From Prevotella sp. (GTDB taxonomy: Bacteria > Bacteroidota > Bacteroidia > Bacteroidales > Bacteroidaceae): a DNA stretch of 37,458 bases. The stretch is taken from NCBI GenBank assembly GCA_017428055.1, contig JAFRRN010000102.1:1-37458 (forward strand). The letters are read 5' to 3'. The notes beneath the pieces were generated by a model. That model saw only the letters and a list, made by a program, of their open reading frames with translations, made no database searches and was not told where the DNA came from. This document shows positions 16,968-25,681 of this stretch, piece after piece. A program made the translations under genes and the position numbers. Position 1 is the stretch's first letter. Each line of letters starts with the position of its first letter.

Positions 16968-16999
16968 CAAAATTAACAATTTTACTTTTATTTAATAAA
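16968..16999 (-). promoter_or_regulatory. Promoter for the M3 peptidase unit
   Basis: Minus-strand TAATTTTG (16975-16968) matches the -7 consensus and TTTA (16999-16996) sits 20 bases upstream, one mismatch from TTTG. It gives a leader of about 20 bases. Confidence 0.6.
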
Positions 17000-17024
17000 A
17001 AAAGGTGTTTAATTTTAACGTATC

Positions 17025-17699
17025 TTACATTATTAGCCGTTCAAAAGCAGGAATATCGATGCTGCCACGGTGTAAGACAACCAATCCTTGGCTTTCCATC
17101 ATGTTGAGGGCTTTCGAGATGTTGAGGCGGCTGTCGTTCAACTCATGGGCAAGCCGTTCCATTTTTATTTTCAATTTCTTGCGTCCGGCGGGGCGGATGC
17201 AATGCCGTTCCACGAACCTGGCGATGCGCTTATCCAGTTGCGACGATTGTGATTGCCAAGGGTAACGTTGCTGTTTCTGGCTTTGGGTGGATAGGATGTT
17301 AAGGAGATTGATACGGAAGATCTCGGAATCTTTCGACAGCTTCACCACCTCTGCTTTCTCTATAGACAAGATGCCACACTCACTCTTAGTGATAAAAGTG
17401 CGTGAGAACCGTTGTGACAACCCAAAAAGATGCTCGGGCTGAAGGATGTTGGGGGCATAAATCTCTTCCGTCAGCGTATAGCCATGGTCATCGGCAGATG
17501 TGATGACGGTCATGATGCCATTGAGCAGGAACTGTAAGGAAAGGCATGGGGTGCCCTCTTTGGCAACCTCTTTCCCCATCGCAATCTTATGGAAGCCAAA
17601 TCTCCGCTGGCCAACGATGTCCTCAAGGTCGTTTTTGCTCATACCTTGGAATAAAGGTAGCTCAAGGATCCTGTCATATATGTTGTGTTCGCTACTCAA
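17025..17699 (-). CDS. Crp/Fnr family transcriptional regulator
   Basis: 224 residues. Residues 1 to about 130 form a cyclic-nucleotide-binding-like beta-barrel (LPLFQGMSKNDLEDIVGQRR, KEVAKEGTPCLSLQFLLNGI). A dimerisation helix follows, then a winged helix-turn-helix (KIKMERLAHELNDSRLNISK, ALNMMESQGLVVLHRGSIDI). No N-terminal cysteine cluster is present, so it is not an oxygen sensor of the FNR iron-sulphur kind; the ligand is unknown. Its start overlaps the end of apbE by 8 bases. It is the last gene of the pheT-led run, though it may also have an internal promoter. Targets cannot be deduced. Confidence 0.88.
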   Translation of the reverse strand: MSSEHNIYDRILELPLFQGMSKNDLEDIVGQRRFGFHKIAMGKEVAKEGTPCLSLQFLLNGIMTVITSADDHGYTLTEEIYAPNILQPEHLFGLSQRFSRTFITKSECGILSIEKAEVVKLSKDSEIFRINLLNILSTQSQKQQRYPWQSQSSQLDKRIARFVERHCIRPAGRKKLKIKMERLAHELNDSRLNISKALNMMESQGLVVLHRGSIDIPAFERLIM

Positions 17700-18708
17700 C
17701 GATTTTCCCTTTCATGGATGGCGAGAACCAAACGGCGTTGCCCCCGTCATCTGTTGAATAGATAAAATAGGCCATCAATTCGGGATGTCGTTCCAATATC
17801 CTCTGCGACTCGTCCAACCCCAATACCATAAACGACGTGGCGTAAGCGTCCGCCATGGCGCACGAAGGGGCGAGTACCGTTGCCGAGAGGATGTTGTGCT
17901 GGATGGGATAACCCGTCTTGGGGTTGATGGTATGCGCATACCGCTTGCCGTCCTTATAATAGAAATTGCGGTAATTGCCGCTCGTCGCCATCGCCCTGTC
18001 GGTGATGTTCAATACGGTTTGCAGCTCCTGGTTGGTGCTGAGGGTGTCTTCCGTGGGCTTGGTCACGCCAATCTTCCATGGCACACGCTTGGGGCTGACA
18101 CCGCAGGTCACCACCTCTCCGCCTATTTCTATCATGTAATTCTTGATGTCATACTGGCGAAGGAGACGTGCCACCACGTCACAACCATACCCCTTGGCAA
18201 TGGCACTGCCGTCAAGGGTGATGCGTGGGTCAGACTTCACCACCTTTCCTTTCACGATACTCACCTTGTCAAACCCCACCAACTGTCGCAAGCTGTCAAT
18301 GGCATCGGCGGTGGGAGCGGTGTCGTTCTTAAATCCGAACCCCCACGCATTGACCAATGGGGCGACAGTCATGTCAAATGCACCATCGGTCTCTGCCGAA
18401 ATGGTCTTCGCCAAGGTGAACACATCGACGAACATGTCATTGAGAGCCACGCTTTCGTTGTTGTTGACCTTGGTGATAATGGAATTTTTGTTGAAAGGCG
18501 AGAGCGAGGCATCCACTTGCTTCAGCACTTTCACGATCTCGTTTTGCAGGTCTTTGTCATGTTGGTAAGTGATGTTGTACACCGTGCCAAATATAAATCC
18601 CTTGTCATTTTGGTAAGGCATATCGTGTTGTTGTCGGATGACAAAGACCGTTCCCACGATAAGCAGGACGAGGAATGGGAGTTGCCAGACGAGAGATTTC
18701 TTGTTCAT
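17692..18708 (-). CDS. apbE: FAD:protein FMN transferase
   Basis: 338 residues. ApbE enzymes use FAD to attach FMN covalently to threonine in target proteins such as NqrB, NqrC or RnfG. The N-terminus has a membrane anchor (VWQLPFLVLLIVGTVFVI) without a clear lipobox, placing the enzyme in the periplasm. Family motifs are DASLSPFNKNSIITKVN, AFDMTVAPLVNAWGFG, LDGSAIAKGYGCDVVA (substrate and metal site), IGGEVVTCG, and AHTINPKTGYPIQ with the following CAMADAYATS. The length is normal. The targets are not in the window. It overlaps the Crp/Fnr gene downstream by 8 bases. Confidence 0.93.
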   Translation of the reverse strand: MNKKSLVWQLPFLVLLIVGTVFVIRQQHDMPYQNDKGFIFGTVYNITYQHDKDLQNEIVKVLKQVDASLSPFNKNSIITKVNNNESVALNDMFVDVFTLAKTISAETDGAFDMTVAPLVNAWGFGFKNDTAPTADAIDSLRQLVGFDKVSIVKGKVVKSDPRITLDGSAIAKGYGCDVVARLLRQYDIKNYMIEIGGEVVTCGVSPKRVPWKIGVTKPTEDTLSTNQELQTVLNITDRAMATSGNYRNFYYKDGKRYAHTINPKTGYPIQHNILSATVLAPSCAMADAYATSFMVLGLDESQRILERHPELMAYFIYSTDDGGNAVWFSPSMKGKIVE

Positions 18709-18733
18709 ACGTGTTTGCGATAGGAGTTAGCGA

Positions 18734-19426
18734 TTAAAATTCCAAGGTCAGGTTAAAAGTGCCGCCAAGGCGTAAGTTGCCCTGTTTGCCATAGCCCGGC
18801 ACATACCATGTTTCACCCATATTGCCATCATCATGGAACAACCGGCGCTTGTATCGCGCACTCCATCCCATGCGGAAGTTTCTCCATACCTTGGCATCCA
18901 CCCCCACGACGAACTCCAACCAATGGTAATAGGCTTTCACACCCTGCGCACCATACTCGCACAAATTACCCCAGTAGGGGTCTTTCACACCGGGGCTTAA
19001 AACATCGAACTTGTATGAGGTGAAGGCATACCTCACCCCGCCATAAAGCCGGTTGATGTCACGTTTGTTCTTCATGAAGTTGAAATCGCAGCCGATGCGG
19101 CCATACGGCGCATTCGTGCGATAGGTGAGATGGGTGGCATCGTCCTCGGCATTGGCCTTGCCATATCCCAGTTCCACGACGGGGAAATACTTATCCTTGA
19201 GGTTGATGCGTAGGGCACCCTCATATTGGCCATAACTGCCAAATGCCATCTGCACCAATCCCACGAGGTCCCACGATACGGAAAAGCCACGGAAGAGCGG
19301 GATGGTGTCTTCCGCCAAGGGCAAAATCTCCTTCTTTGACTGAGCCTGCATGAAAACGGGCATCAAAAGGAGGAGGCTAATAGCGATTGTCCTTGAAATA
19401 AATGAGGAAATGGCTTCTCGATACAT
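18734..19426 (-). CDS. DUF6048 family outer-membrane-type protein
   Basis: 230 residues from ATG 19426 (MYREAISSFISRTIAIS); the frame is open to 19456. A signal peptide ends near MQAQ. The mature protein alternates beta-strand-like segments ending in aromatic residues: GFSVSWDLVGLVQMAFGSYG, YEGALRINLKDKYFPVVELG, GRIGCDFNFMKN, YGGVRYAFTSYKFD, HWLEFVVGVDAKVW and a terminal LTLEF. These suggest a small outer-membrane beta-barrel. It matches my memory of DUF6048, normally found next to DUF6452 as here. The start lies about 50 bases inside the DUF6452 gene, so the two are tightly coupled. Function unknown. Confidence 0.75.
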   Translation of the reverse strand: MYREAISSFISRTIAISLLLLMPVFMQAQSKKEILPLAEDTIPLFRGFSVSWDLVGLVQMAFGSYGQYEGALRINLKDKYFPVVELGYGKANAEDDATHLTYRTNAPYGRIGCDFNFMKNKRDINRLYGGVRYAFTSYKFDVLSPGVKDPYWGNLCEYGAQGVKAYYHWLEFVVGVDAKVWRNFRMGWSARYKRRLFHDDGNMGETWYVPGYGKQGNLRLGGTFNLTLEF

Positions 19427-19919
19427 CGTAAGTAACTTGTGCGTTGTTGATGACAATGGAGTCGATGCGGTAATGGGTATGGATCACCCCCGTGATGGTA
19501 TGGAAGAACGAAGGGTTGCAATCCACGGACTCAAAATGGGGTTGGTCAAGCTTTTGCACCCTGACAGTATCGATGGTGAAACTCTTCGACGGGCTGCCTA
19601 TCTTGAAATAGAAGACATCTTCCGCCCCCCGATAGCTTATCGGAAGGCTGAAACTGTCGATGTTTTCATCGAGGTTGATGAGCAGGGAGTCGCTCCCGTT
19701 ACTCCTTGTCGTGGTAACGGAGAAGGTGTCTTGTAACGTCGTAAGGGAACCCGCCAACTTGTATTTGGTGTAGATGCGGTTGTTCAAGGGGCAGTTTATC
19801 GATGAGCAGGCAGAAAGAAGGATGAATACAATGGGGATGGCAATGGCGATAAAAGGTGAAGAACAATTCACCCTTAGCCTTTTACGTATCTGACGACCTT
19901 GTCCCATGCTCCTTTTCAC
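19377..19919 (-). CDS. DUF6452 family lipoprotein
   Basis: 180 residues if the GTG at 19919 is used; the ATG at 19907 (MGQGRQIRKRLRVN) is equally plausible. A basic start is followed by a hydrophobic segment and lipobox LLSAC, so the protein is a lipoprotein. The body is beta-rich and includes IYTKYKLAGSLTTLQDTFSV, SYRGAEDVFYFKIGSPSKSF, FHTITGVIHTHYRIDSIVIN and a final HFLIYFKDNRY. Its 3' end overlaps the DUF6048 gene by roughly 50 bases. The pair is probably a lipoprotein plus barrel module of the envelope with no known role. Confidence 0.75.
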   Translation of the reverse strand: MKRSMGQGRQIRKRLRVNCSSPFIAIAIPIVFILLSACSSINCPLNNRIYTKYKLAGSLTTLQDTFSVTTTRSNGSDSLLINLDENIDSFSLPISYRGAEDVFYFKIGSPSKSFTIDTVRVQKLDQPHFESVDCNPSFFHTITGVIHTHYRIDSIVINNAQVTYDVSRSHFLIYFKDNRY

Positions 19920-19928
19920 GTTATGCTA

Positions 19929-20885
19929 TCATATCTCCTTTTCTATCTGGTAGTCATTGCGACCACTCGACGAGCGGCTGATGAGGTCGCCGAGGAATCC
20001 CGCCAAGAACAACTGAGTGCCGATAAGCATGGTGGTCAGGGCAATGTAAAACCAGGGCGAACTGGTAATCAAGCGTTGCGGAATGCCGTTGGCGAGGCAA
20101 TAGAGTTTGCCCGCGCCGATGATGATGACTGCCATGAATCCAATAAAGAACATAATCGACCCGAGGAAACCAAACACGTGCATGGGCTTCTTGCCAAACG
20201 TGCTGAGGAACCACAGCGTGAGTAGGTCTAAATAACCGTTGACAAAACGATTCAATCCCATGAACTTCGACGTGCCGTATTTGCGTGCCTGGTGATGGAC
20301 AACCTTCTCTCCAATCTTGTCAAACCCCGCATTCTTGGCAAGGTAGGGGATGTAACGGTGCATCTCCCCATAGACCTCGATATTCTTCACCACATCCTTG
20401 CGGTAGGCTTTCAGCCCGCAGTTGAAGTCGTGGAGGTTCTTGATGCCGCTCACCTTGCGTGCGGTGGCGTTGAACAGTTTGGTGGGTAAGGTCTTGGAAA
20501 TGGGGTCGTAGCGTTTCTGCTTATAGCCTGAGACGAGGTCGTAACCCTCCTCCGTAATCATGCGATACAGCTCGGGAATCTCGTCGGGGGAGTCTTGAAG
20601 GTCGGCATCCATGGTGATGACGACATCGCCCTGCGCCTCCTTGAACCCACAATAGAGGGCAGGGCTCTTCCCATAGTTGCGGCGAAACTTGATTCCCTTC
20701 ACATGGTTGGGCTGCTGGCGTTGCATCTTTTCGATGATGTTCCACGACTCGTCGGTAGACCCATCATCTACGAAGATGACCTCAAACGTGTAGTTGTTGG
20801 CTTCCATCACCTTGTGAATCCACTCGTAAAGTTCAGGGAGAGACTCTTCTTCGTTGTATAAGGGGATGACAACTGATATGTTCAT
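19929..20885 (-). CDS. Family 2 glycosyltransferase with C-terminal membrane helices
   Basis: 318 residues from ATG 20885 (MNISVVIPLYNEEESLPELY); the frame is open further upstream but this start gives the canonical GT2 N-terminus. The GT-A fold is clear: VIPLYNEEESLPEL, FEVIFVDDGSTDESW, GDVVITMDADLQDSPDEI (the DxD metal site) and FNCGLKAYRKDV. Two transmembrane helices lie near the C-terminus (VFGFLGSIMFFIGFMAVIII; FYIALTTMLIGTQLFLAGFL). This is the DPM1/GtrB type that transfers a sugar to a polyprenyl phosphate at the inner membrane. The sugar cannot be deduced. It follows the DUF4199 gene by 22 bases. Confidence 0.93.
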   Translation of the reverse strand: MNISVVIPLYNEEESLPELYEWIHKVMEANNYTFEVIFVDDGSTDESWNIIEKMQRQQPNHVKGIKFRRNYGKSPALYCGFKEAQGDVVITMDADLQDSPDEIPELYRMITEEGYDLVSGYKQKRYDPISKTLPTKLFNATARKVSGIKNLHDFNCGLKAYRKDVVKNIEVYGEMHRYIPYLAKNAGFDKIGEKVVHHQARKYGTSKFMGLNRFVNGYLDLLTLWFLSTFGKKPMHVFGFLGSIMFFIGFMAVIIIGAGKLYCLANGIPQRLITSSPWFYIALTTMLIGTQLFLAGFLGDLISRSSSGRNDYQIEKEI

Positions 20886-20907
20886 ATATAATATAAATAA
20901 TGTGTAT

Positions 20908-21435
20908 TTATGCTCTTGTTGCTGCTCGCCTCGCACATGCCAAGGCAATGAAGATGCTAATGATAAAGCCTATCACCACATTCTGCATCATGAACATGAA
21001 CGCCCATTGGAAAGGGGAAAGACCCGACATGGCTTCCATGCCCTGCCTAATCTCCTCCATGTTCATCCCACTGCGCTCATAGATGAGGCTGACAGACTGC
21101 ATGGCATCGTTCATTATGCCCATAAACCGCCCATGGTCCATGAACTTGAAGTAAATGAATTGCGCACAGGCAAAGATGAGCGACGCATAGAAGAACGTGT
21201 AAACGGAGTACATATACCCCCTGCGGAACGAGATGACACCATCAAGGGCATCGTTGCGGAATGCCACCAGCCGCCATCCCACGAGGAAAGGGGTGCAAAG
21301 GGCAAGGAGACTGCCAAGCGTCGATTGAGGGGAATAGACGACGCAAGCGAAGCTGACAATCCACAACAACGCCAAGAACACACCGTCCTGGCGTGCGAAT
21401 GCCTTGACTTGCATGATGTCTTCCGGCCTGACCAT
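20908..21435 (-). CDS. DUF4199 integral membrane protein
   Basis: 175 residues with four hydrophobic segments: FLALLWIVSFACVVYSP, SLLALCTPFLVGWRLVAF, YMYSVYTFFYASLIFACAQF and AFMFMMQNVVIGFIISIFIA. The loop FRNDALDGVISFRRGYMYS between helices 2 and 3 is characteristic of DUF4199, a Bacteroidetes family of unknown function. It often sits directly upstream of a GT2 gene, as here, which suggests a link to polyprenyl-phosphate sugar transfer; this is inference. The gene begins 13 bases after the TSCPD gene. Confidence 0.85.
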   Translation of the reverse strand: MVRPEDIMQVKAFARQDGVFLALLWIVSFACVVYSPQSTLGSLLALCTPFLVGWRLVAFRNDALDGVISFRRGYMYSVYTFFYASLIFACAQFIYFKFMDHGRFMGIMNDAMQSVSLIYERSGMNMEEIRQGMEAMSGLSPFQWAFMFMMQNVVIGFIISIFIALACARRAATRA

Positions 21436-21448
21436 CTCCCTTTCCTCT

Positions 21449-21706
21449 TTATTGTTGTGACATAGCTTGTGTCAAGGCACGTGCCAACTGGTCGGGGCAG
21501 CTCGTGGGCTTGCTGCCACAAGTGATTCCTTGCAACTTCTCAACGACCGTCTCTGCCCTTTGCCCTTTCACCAAGGAGCAAATGCCTTTGAGATTGCCGT
21601 TGCATCCGCCAATCACTTTCACCTCCTGGATGACGTTGTCATCATCCAACGAGACTTCGATGAATTGGCTGCACGTGCCTTGTGTCTTATAGAAAACTTC
21701 CTTCAT
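21449..21706 (-). CDS. TIGR03905-type TSCPD domain protein
   Basis: 85 residues. It carries the signature GTCSQFIEV at the start, VIGGCNGNLKGICSLVKGQ in the centre, and CGSKPTSCPDQLARAL, in which TSCPD names the family. Several conserved cysteines suggest metal or iron-sulphur binding. The domain also occurs at the C-terminus of some ribonucleotide reductases and as free small proteins of unknown role. It begins 3 bases after the yebC stop, within the pheT-led run. Confidence 0.9.
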   Translation of the reverse strand: MKEVFYKTQGTCSQFIEVSLDDDNVIQEVKVIGGCNGNLKGICSLVKGQRAETVVEKLQGITCGSKPTSCPDQLARALTQAMSQQ

Positions 21707-21709
21707 GTA

Positions 21710-22435
21710 CTATTCTGGCTTCATGTTGGTGTACACCGTCTGCACGTCGTCGAAGTCTTCCAACCGCTCTATCATTTTGTCGATGGTCTCGCGCTGCTCG
21801 GGTGTCACGTCCTTGAGGTCGTTGGGGATGCGGGTAAACTCGGCTCCCGTCACCTCATAGCCCTCGCTCTCCAAGTGCTTTTGGATCTCCCCGAAACTCT
21901 TGGGGTCGCCGTAGATGGTGACTTCGCCTGTCTCCTCGTCCTCGTCAAACTCGTCTTCCACTCCATAGTCGATGAGGTCAAGAATGAACTCGTCCATGTC
22001 CATGCCGTCCTTCTTCTTAAACGTGAAGACGCTCTTGTGGTCGAAAAGGAACGAGAGGCTACCCTGTGTGCCGAGGTTGCCGTTAAACTTATTGAACACC
22101 GAGCGCACGTCGCCCACGGTACGGGTGGTGTTGTCGGTCAGCGTGTCTACGAAAATGGCGACGCCATGAGGGCCATATCCCTCGTAAGTCACCTCCTTGT
22201 AGTCGCTCTGGTCCTTGCCCATGGCGTTCTTGATGGCACGTTCGATGTTGTCCTTCGGCATGTTCTCGCGCTTGGCGTTGGCGATGATGGCACGGAGGGT
22301 GGGGTTCATGTCGGGGTCAGGACCGCCCGCTTTCACGGCGATGGCAATCTGCTTGCCAATCTTGGTAAACGTCTTGGCCATGTGGCCCCATCTCTTCAGT
22401 TTCGCTGCTTTGCGATATTCAAATGCTCTTCCCAT
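21710..22435 (-). CDS. yebC: YebC/PmpR family protein
   Basis: 241 residues. It starts MGRAFEYRKAAKLKRWGHMA, with the family's KxFTKIGKQIAIAVKAGG and PDPDMNPTLRAIIANAKREN, then NMPKDNIERAIKNAMGK and YEGYGPHGVAIFVDTLTDN. The lysine cluster near the start is typical. YebC-type proteins were described as transcription regulators, and more recent work ties members to ribosome rescue at proline stretches. Which applies here is unknown. It is preceded by two 10-bp palindromes in a 24-bp tandem repeat, 20 to 70 bases upstream. Confidence 0.93.
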   Translation of the reverse strand: MGRAFEYRKAAKLKRWGHMAKTFTKIGKQIAIAVKAGGPDPDMNPTLRAIIANAKRENMPKDNIERAIKNAMGKDQSDYKEVTYEGYGPHGVAIFVDTLTDNTTRTVGDVRSVFNKFNGNLGTQGSLSFLFDHKSVFTFKKKDGMDMDEFILDLIDYGVEDEFDEDEETGEVTIYGDPKSFGEIQKHLESEGYEVTGAEFTRIPNDLKDVTPEQRETIDKMIERLEDFDDVQTVYTNMKPE

Positions 22436-22454
22436 GATTTTTTAATTATTTTGT

Positions 22455-22504
22455 CGTTATTTCGTTATGTCGTAATTACGTTATTTCGTTATGCCGTGAT
22501 CACG
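22455..22504. repeat. Two 24-bp tandem units each ending in a perfect palindrome
   Basis: Units at 22455-22478 and 22479-22502 share CGTTATTTCGTTATG and differ at three positions. Each overlaps a perfect 10-bp palindrome: CGTAATTACG (22471-22480) and CGTGATCACG (22495-22504). Two of the differences lie at symmetric positions of the palindrome, so symmetry is kept. The repeats sit between pheT and yebC and could be an operator for yebC or a transcript hairpin. Confidence 0.7.
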
Positions 22505-22508
22505 ATTG

Positions 22509-24971
22509 TTATCTCAATTCAGCATTCAGCTTGCCCTTGAGGTTGGCTATCAGCTTGTTCATGATGGCCTCGATCTGCTTGTCATTCAATGTCTTCTCCT
22601 CGTCTTGCAGGATGAAGTTCACGGCATAGCTCTTCTTCCCGGCAGGAAGGTTCTTGCCTTCATAGACATCGAACAACTCCACTTTCTTCAAGAGTTTCTT
22701 CTCGCTCTGGCGGGCAATCTGCTCTATCTGGGCAAACTCCACACCTTTGTCAACCAACAATGCCAAGTCGCGGCTCACTGCGGGGTATTTGGAAATCTCG
22801 TAATACTCCACCTTGTTCTTGCGGATGGCCTTCATCACGGCAGACCAGTGGATGTCTGCGAAATACACTTCATTGGCAATGTCGGCATCCTTCTGTAACT
22901 TCCGTGCGACGATGCCCATCTCTGCCAACGTCTTGCCGCCACGGTTCTTGATGGCGAGGGCATTGGAGAAGATGTCGTTCTCGCTCTTCTCCGTCACGAG
23001 CATGTTGGGAGAAACACCCAAACGGGTAAAGATATTCTCCACGTATGCCTTCAACTCATAGTAGCTGCTCGCCTCATTGGGATGCGCCCAACTGCCTTCA
23101 ACGCGCTTGCCTGTCACCCAGAGACCTAAGTGCATTTCCTCCGAATAGGCCCGCATGGGGCTTTCGTCGTCTTTCCTCTCGGGAGAATAGTGGTAGCAGT
23201 TGCCAAACTCGAAGAACCGCAGGTTGGCATTCTTGCGGTTGGCATTGCGCATGATGCTCTCCAGTCCGCCGAACAGCAGCGTCTGTCGCATCACGCCAAG
23301 GTCGGCACTCAATGGGTTCACCACCTTGACGGTGGTCTCCTCGGTGTAAACATTCAGTCCCGTGTAATAAGATGTCTTGGTCAACGAGTTGTTGAGGATC
23401 TCATTGAAGCCACAACCCACCAACTGCTCGCTCACCAAGTCTTGCAGGCGATGGTCTTTGTCTTGCTCGCCTTGCACGGTAATGGTACTCTTCAACTGGG
23501 TGGGAATCTCCACATTATTATATCCGTATATGCGCAAGATGTCTTCCACCACGTCGCAGGGGCGTTGCACATCCACGCGGAAGGCGGGGACAGTCAGGCG
23601 GATGCCATTCTCATCCTCAGCGTCTATCGTCATTCCAAGGCTCGTCACGATGCTCTTGATGGTGTCTTTCCCTATCTCCTTGCCAATCAATTGGTGGGCA
23701 TAGTCATACGATAGGTTCATCTTGAAGTCGGGTAGGGGATTGGGATAGACATCCTTGATTTCCATGCTCACCTTGCCGTTCGCCAACTGCTTGCACAGGA
23801 TGGCGGCTTGCTTCATGGCATAAATGGTGCCGTTGGGGTCGATGCCGCGCTCGAAACGATAGCTTGAGTCGGTACTCAACCCATGGCGACGGGCACTCTT
23901 GCGAATCCAAGTGGGATGGAAATAGGCTGCCTCCAATACCACGTTGCGCGTTGTCTCATACGTGCCGCTGCCCTTGCCGCCGAAGATGCCGGCAATGCAC
24001 ATCGGCTCCTCGGCATTGCAGATGCTCAGGTCATGCTCGCCTAAAGTGTGTTCCTCGCCGTCGAGCGTGACAAACTTCGTACCCTCGGGCTGCGTCCTTA
24101 CCACAATCTTATGCCCTGTCACCATGTCCGCGTCAAAGCAGTGCATGGGCTGTCCGTATGCCATCATGATGTAGTTGGTGATGTCCACGATATTGTTGAT
24201 GGGTCGGAGGCCAATGACCTTCAACTTGTTTTGTAACCATTCGGGACTTTCCTTCACATCACAGTCGGTCACGCTTAGGCAAACATACCGTTTACATGCC
24301 TCGGTGTTCTCAATGACCACGTCAATAGGCAGGTCGTGGTTGTCCACTTGGAACGCCTCGCAATCTGGACGGTGCAACGATGTCTCATAACCGTTTTGCA
24401 CCAACCAGGCATAAAGGTCGCGAGCCACTCCCCAATGGGAGAGGGCATCGGAACGGTTGGCGGTGATGTCTATCTCTATCACCCAGTCGCTCTCCAAGTG
24501 GTAATACTCGGCGGCGGGAGTACCCACCACGGCGTCGTCGGGCAAGACGATGATGCCCGAATGGTCATTGCCCACGCCAATCTCATCCTCGGCGCAGATC
24601 ATGCCATTCGACTCCACGCCGCGCAATTTCGACTTCTTGATGACAAACTCCTTGTCGCCATCGTATAACACACAGCCCAAGTCTGCCACGATCACCTTCT
24701 GGCCGGCGGCGACATTGGGCGCGCCGCATACGATCTGCTGCGCCTCGCCCTTGCCAAGGTCAACGGTCGTCACGTGCAAATGGTCGGAATTGGGGTGCAT
24801 ATCACACGTGAGCACCTGTCCCACATACAATCCTTTCAGTCCACCCTTGATGCTTTGCACCTCTTCCAATGACCCCACCTCAAGGCCGCACGATGTCAAG
24901 GCCTCTGCCGTCTCTTGTGGGGTAAGGCTGAAGTCTACATATTCTTTCAGCCATTTATAAGAAATATTCAT
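22509..24971 (-). CDS. pheT: Phenylalanyl-tRNA synthetase, beta subunit
   Basis: 820 residues, normal for the bacterial beta subunit. It works with PheS as an alpha2beta2 enzyme charging tRNA-Phe. In order it shows an EMAP/OB tRNA-binding domain (LYVGQVLTCDMHPNSDHLHV; VCGAPNVAAGQKVIVADLG), the B3/4 editing domain (ITANRSDALSHWGVARDLYA; MMAYGQPMHCFDAD), a B5 domain, the catalytic-like core (GFNEILNNSLTKTSYY; NPLSADLGVMRQTLLFGG; LRFFEFGNCYHYSPE) and a C-terminal anticodon-binding domain (YEISKYPAVSRDLALLVDKG). A strong consensus promoter lies upstream. It is the first gene of a nine-gene same-strand run. PheS is not in the window. Confidence 0.97.
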   Translation of the reverse strand: MNISYKWLKEYVDFSLTPQETAEALTSCGLEVGSLEEVQSIKGGLKGLYVGQVLTCDMHPNSDHLHVTTVDLGKGEAQQIVCGAPNVAAGQKVIVADLGCVLYDGDKEFVIKKSKLRGVESNGMICAEDEIGVGNDHSGIIVLPDDAVVGTPAAEYYHLESDWVIEIDITANRSDALSHWGVARDLYAWLVQNGYETSLHRPDCEAFQVDNHDLPIDVVIENTEACKRYVCLSVTDCDVKESPEWLQNKLKVIGLRPINNIVDITNYIMMAYGQPMHCFDADMVTGHKIVVRTQPEGTKFVTLDGEEHTLGEHDLSICNAEEPMCIAGIFGGKGSGTYETTRNVVLEAAYFHPTWIRKSARRHGLSTDSSYRFERGIDPNGTIYAMKQAAILCKQLANGKVSMEIKDVYPNPLPDFKMNLSYDYAHQLIGKEIGKDTIKSIVTSLGMTIDAEDENGIRLTVPAFRVDVQRPCDVVEDILRIYGYNNVEIPTQLKSTITVQGEQDKDHRLQDLVSEQLVGCGFNEILNNSLTKTSYYTGLNVYTEETTVKVVNPLSADLGVMRQTLLFGGLESIMRNANRKNANLRFFEFGNCYHYSPERKDDESPMRAYSEEMHLGLWVTGKRVEGSWAHPNEASSYYELKAYVENIFTRLGVSPNMLVTEKSENDIFSNALAIKNRGGKTLAEMGIVARKLQKDADIANEVYFADIHWSAVMKAIRKNKVEYYEISKYPAVSRDLALLVDKGVEFAQIEQIARQSEKKLLKKVELFDVYEGKNLPAGKKSYAVNFILQDEEKTLNDKQIEAIMNKLIANLKGKLNAELR

Positions 24972-25004
24972 TATATGTTAGTTGTTGATTTTCGATAATC
25001 CGTG

Positions 25005-25036
25005 CAAAAGTACTACTTTTTATGTATATACGCAAA
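25005..25036 (-). promoter_or_regulatory. Consensus promoter for pheT
   Basis: Minus-strand TACTTTTG (25012-25005) matches TAnnTTTG and a perfect TTTG (25036-25033) lies exactly 20 bases upstream. The -7 region is part of a 19-bp sequence that recurs at 25862-25880. Confidence 0.75.
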
Positions 25037-25072
25037 CTTTGCCGTCAAAAACGGATAGGAAGTATTACTCTT

Positions 25073-25681
25073 TTACTCCACTTTAAGTTTCAACAAATCA
25101 AAATACATCAGTCGTGTGTTGAGCGGCAACCTACCAACCCCAATGCCCATATATTTGGCTTCCAACCGCTCATCTTCTATCAGATAACGAAAGTCGTTTT
25201 TCTCATAGTAATGTAAAGTATCGGGGCGATTGAGAGCATCCACGATAAGGAATCTGCAACCAGTCCTGTTATTGGTGCGAAACAATACTTTGATGAAATC
25301 CATCATGGCAGAACCATAACCCTTGCCGGCAAACTCTTTGTTCGTACCAAGACGACCAATGAGAACGGCGGGGAAACGCTTCATGGTCTTGTCATGTAGT
25401 TCTGTGTCATCGAGGAATTGCTCCTTATATTCGTCTGTAATACGATTGGTGAGGCGTATGCTATCGTTTGAAAGGGAAAAAGCCGAAACAATGGTATCGG
25501 GACGGCTCCTTAAGCAAAAGAAATATGTCTTGCCAAGAAGTTTCTGCTGATTGAGAAGACAATCCTTAGCGAAGAACTCGTCAAGATCATCGTCATCACA
25601 AGAGAAGGTCTTTGATTGGGATAGTTTTTCTTTTGTGGCAGGAATGATGTCGCACTCTACAAGGAGTTGGTCGATAGTCAT
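25073..25681 (-). CDS. GNAT acetyltransferase, possible toxin
   Basis: 202 residues. GNAT features include FSCDDDDLDEFFAKDCLLNQ near the N-terminus, KTYFFCLRSRPDTIVSAFSLSN as a strand pair, and motif A in LIGRLGTNKEFAGKGYGSAM with the acetyl-CoA loop GKGYGSA. RFLIVDALNRPDTLHYYEKN (motif B) follows. The layout resembles GNATs of the TacT-like toxin group, which acetylate charged tRNAs and are paired with a small antitoxin. Here a 52-residue frame ends on the start codon (ATGA). The pair has its own promoter and sits immediately upstream of pheT on the same strand. Toxicity is an inference; a housekeeping acetyltransferase is the alternative. Confidence 0.8.
   Translation of the reverse strand: MTIDQLLVECDIIPATKEKLSQSKTFSCDDDDLDEFFAKDCLLNQQKLLGKTYFFCLRSRPDTIVSAFSLSNDSIRLTNRITDEYKEQFLDDTELHDKTMKRFPAVLIGRLGTNKEFAGKGYGSAMMDFIKVLFRTNNRTGCRFLIVDALNRPDTLHYYEKNDFRYLIEDERLEAKYMGIGVGRLPLNTRLMYFDLLKLKVE

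Noticed and set aside
17785-18723. 312-codon plus-strand frame opposite apbE
   Set aside because: Antisense to a confident apbE gene; composition is typical of a shadow frame.
21467-22540. 357-codon plus-strand frame across TSCPD, yebC and the pheT end
   Set aside because: It runs antisense to three clear genes and has a low-complexity His/Leu/Val composition typical of an antisense frame.
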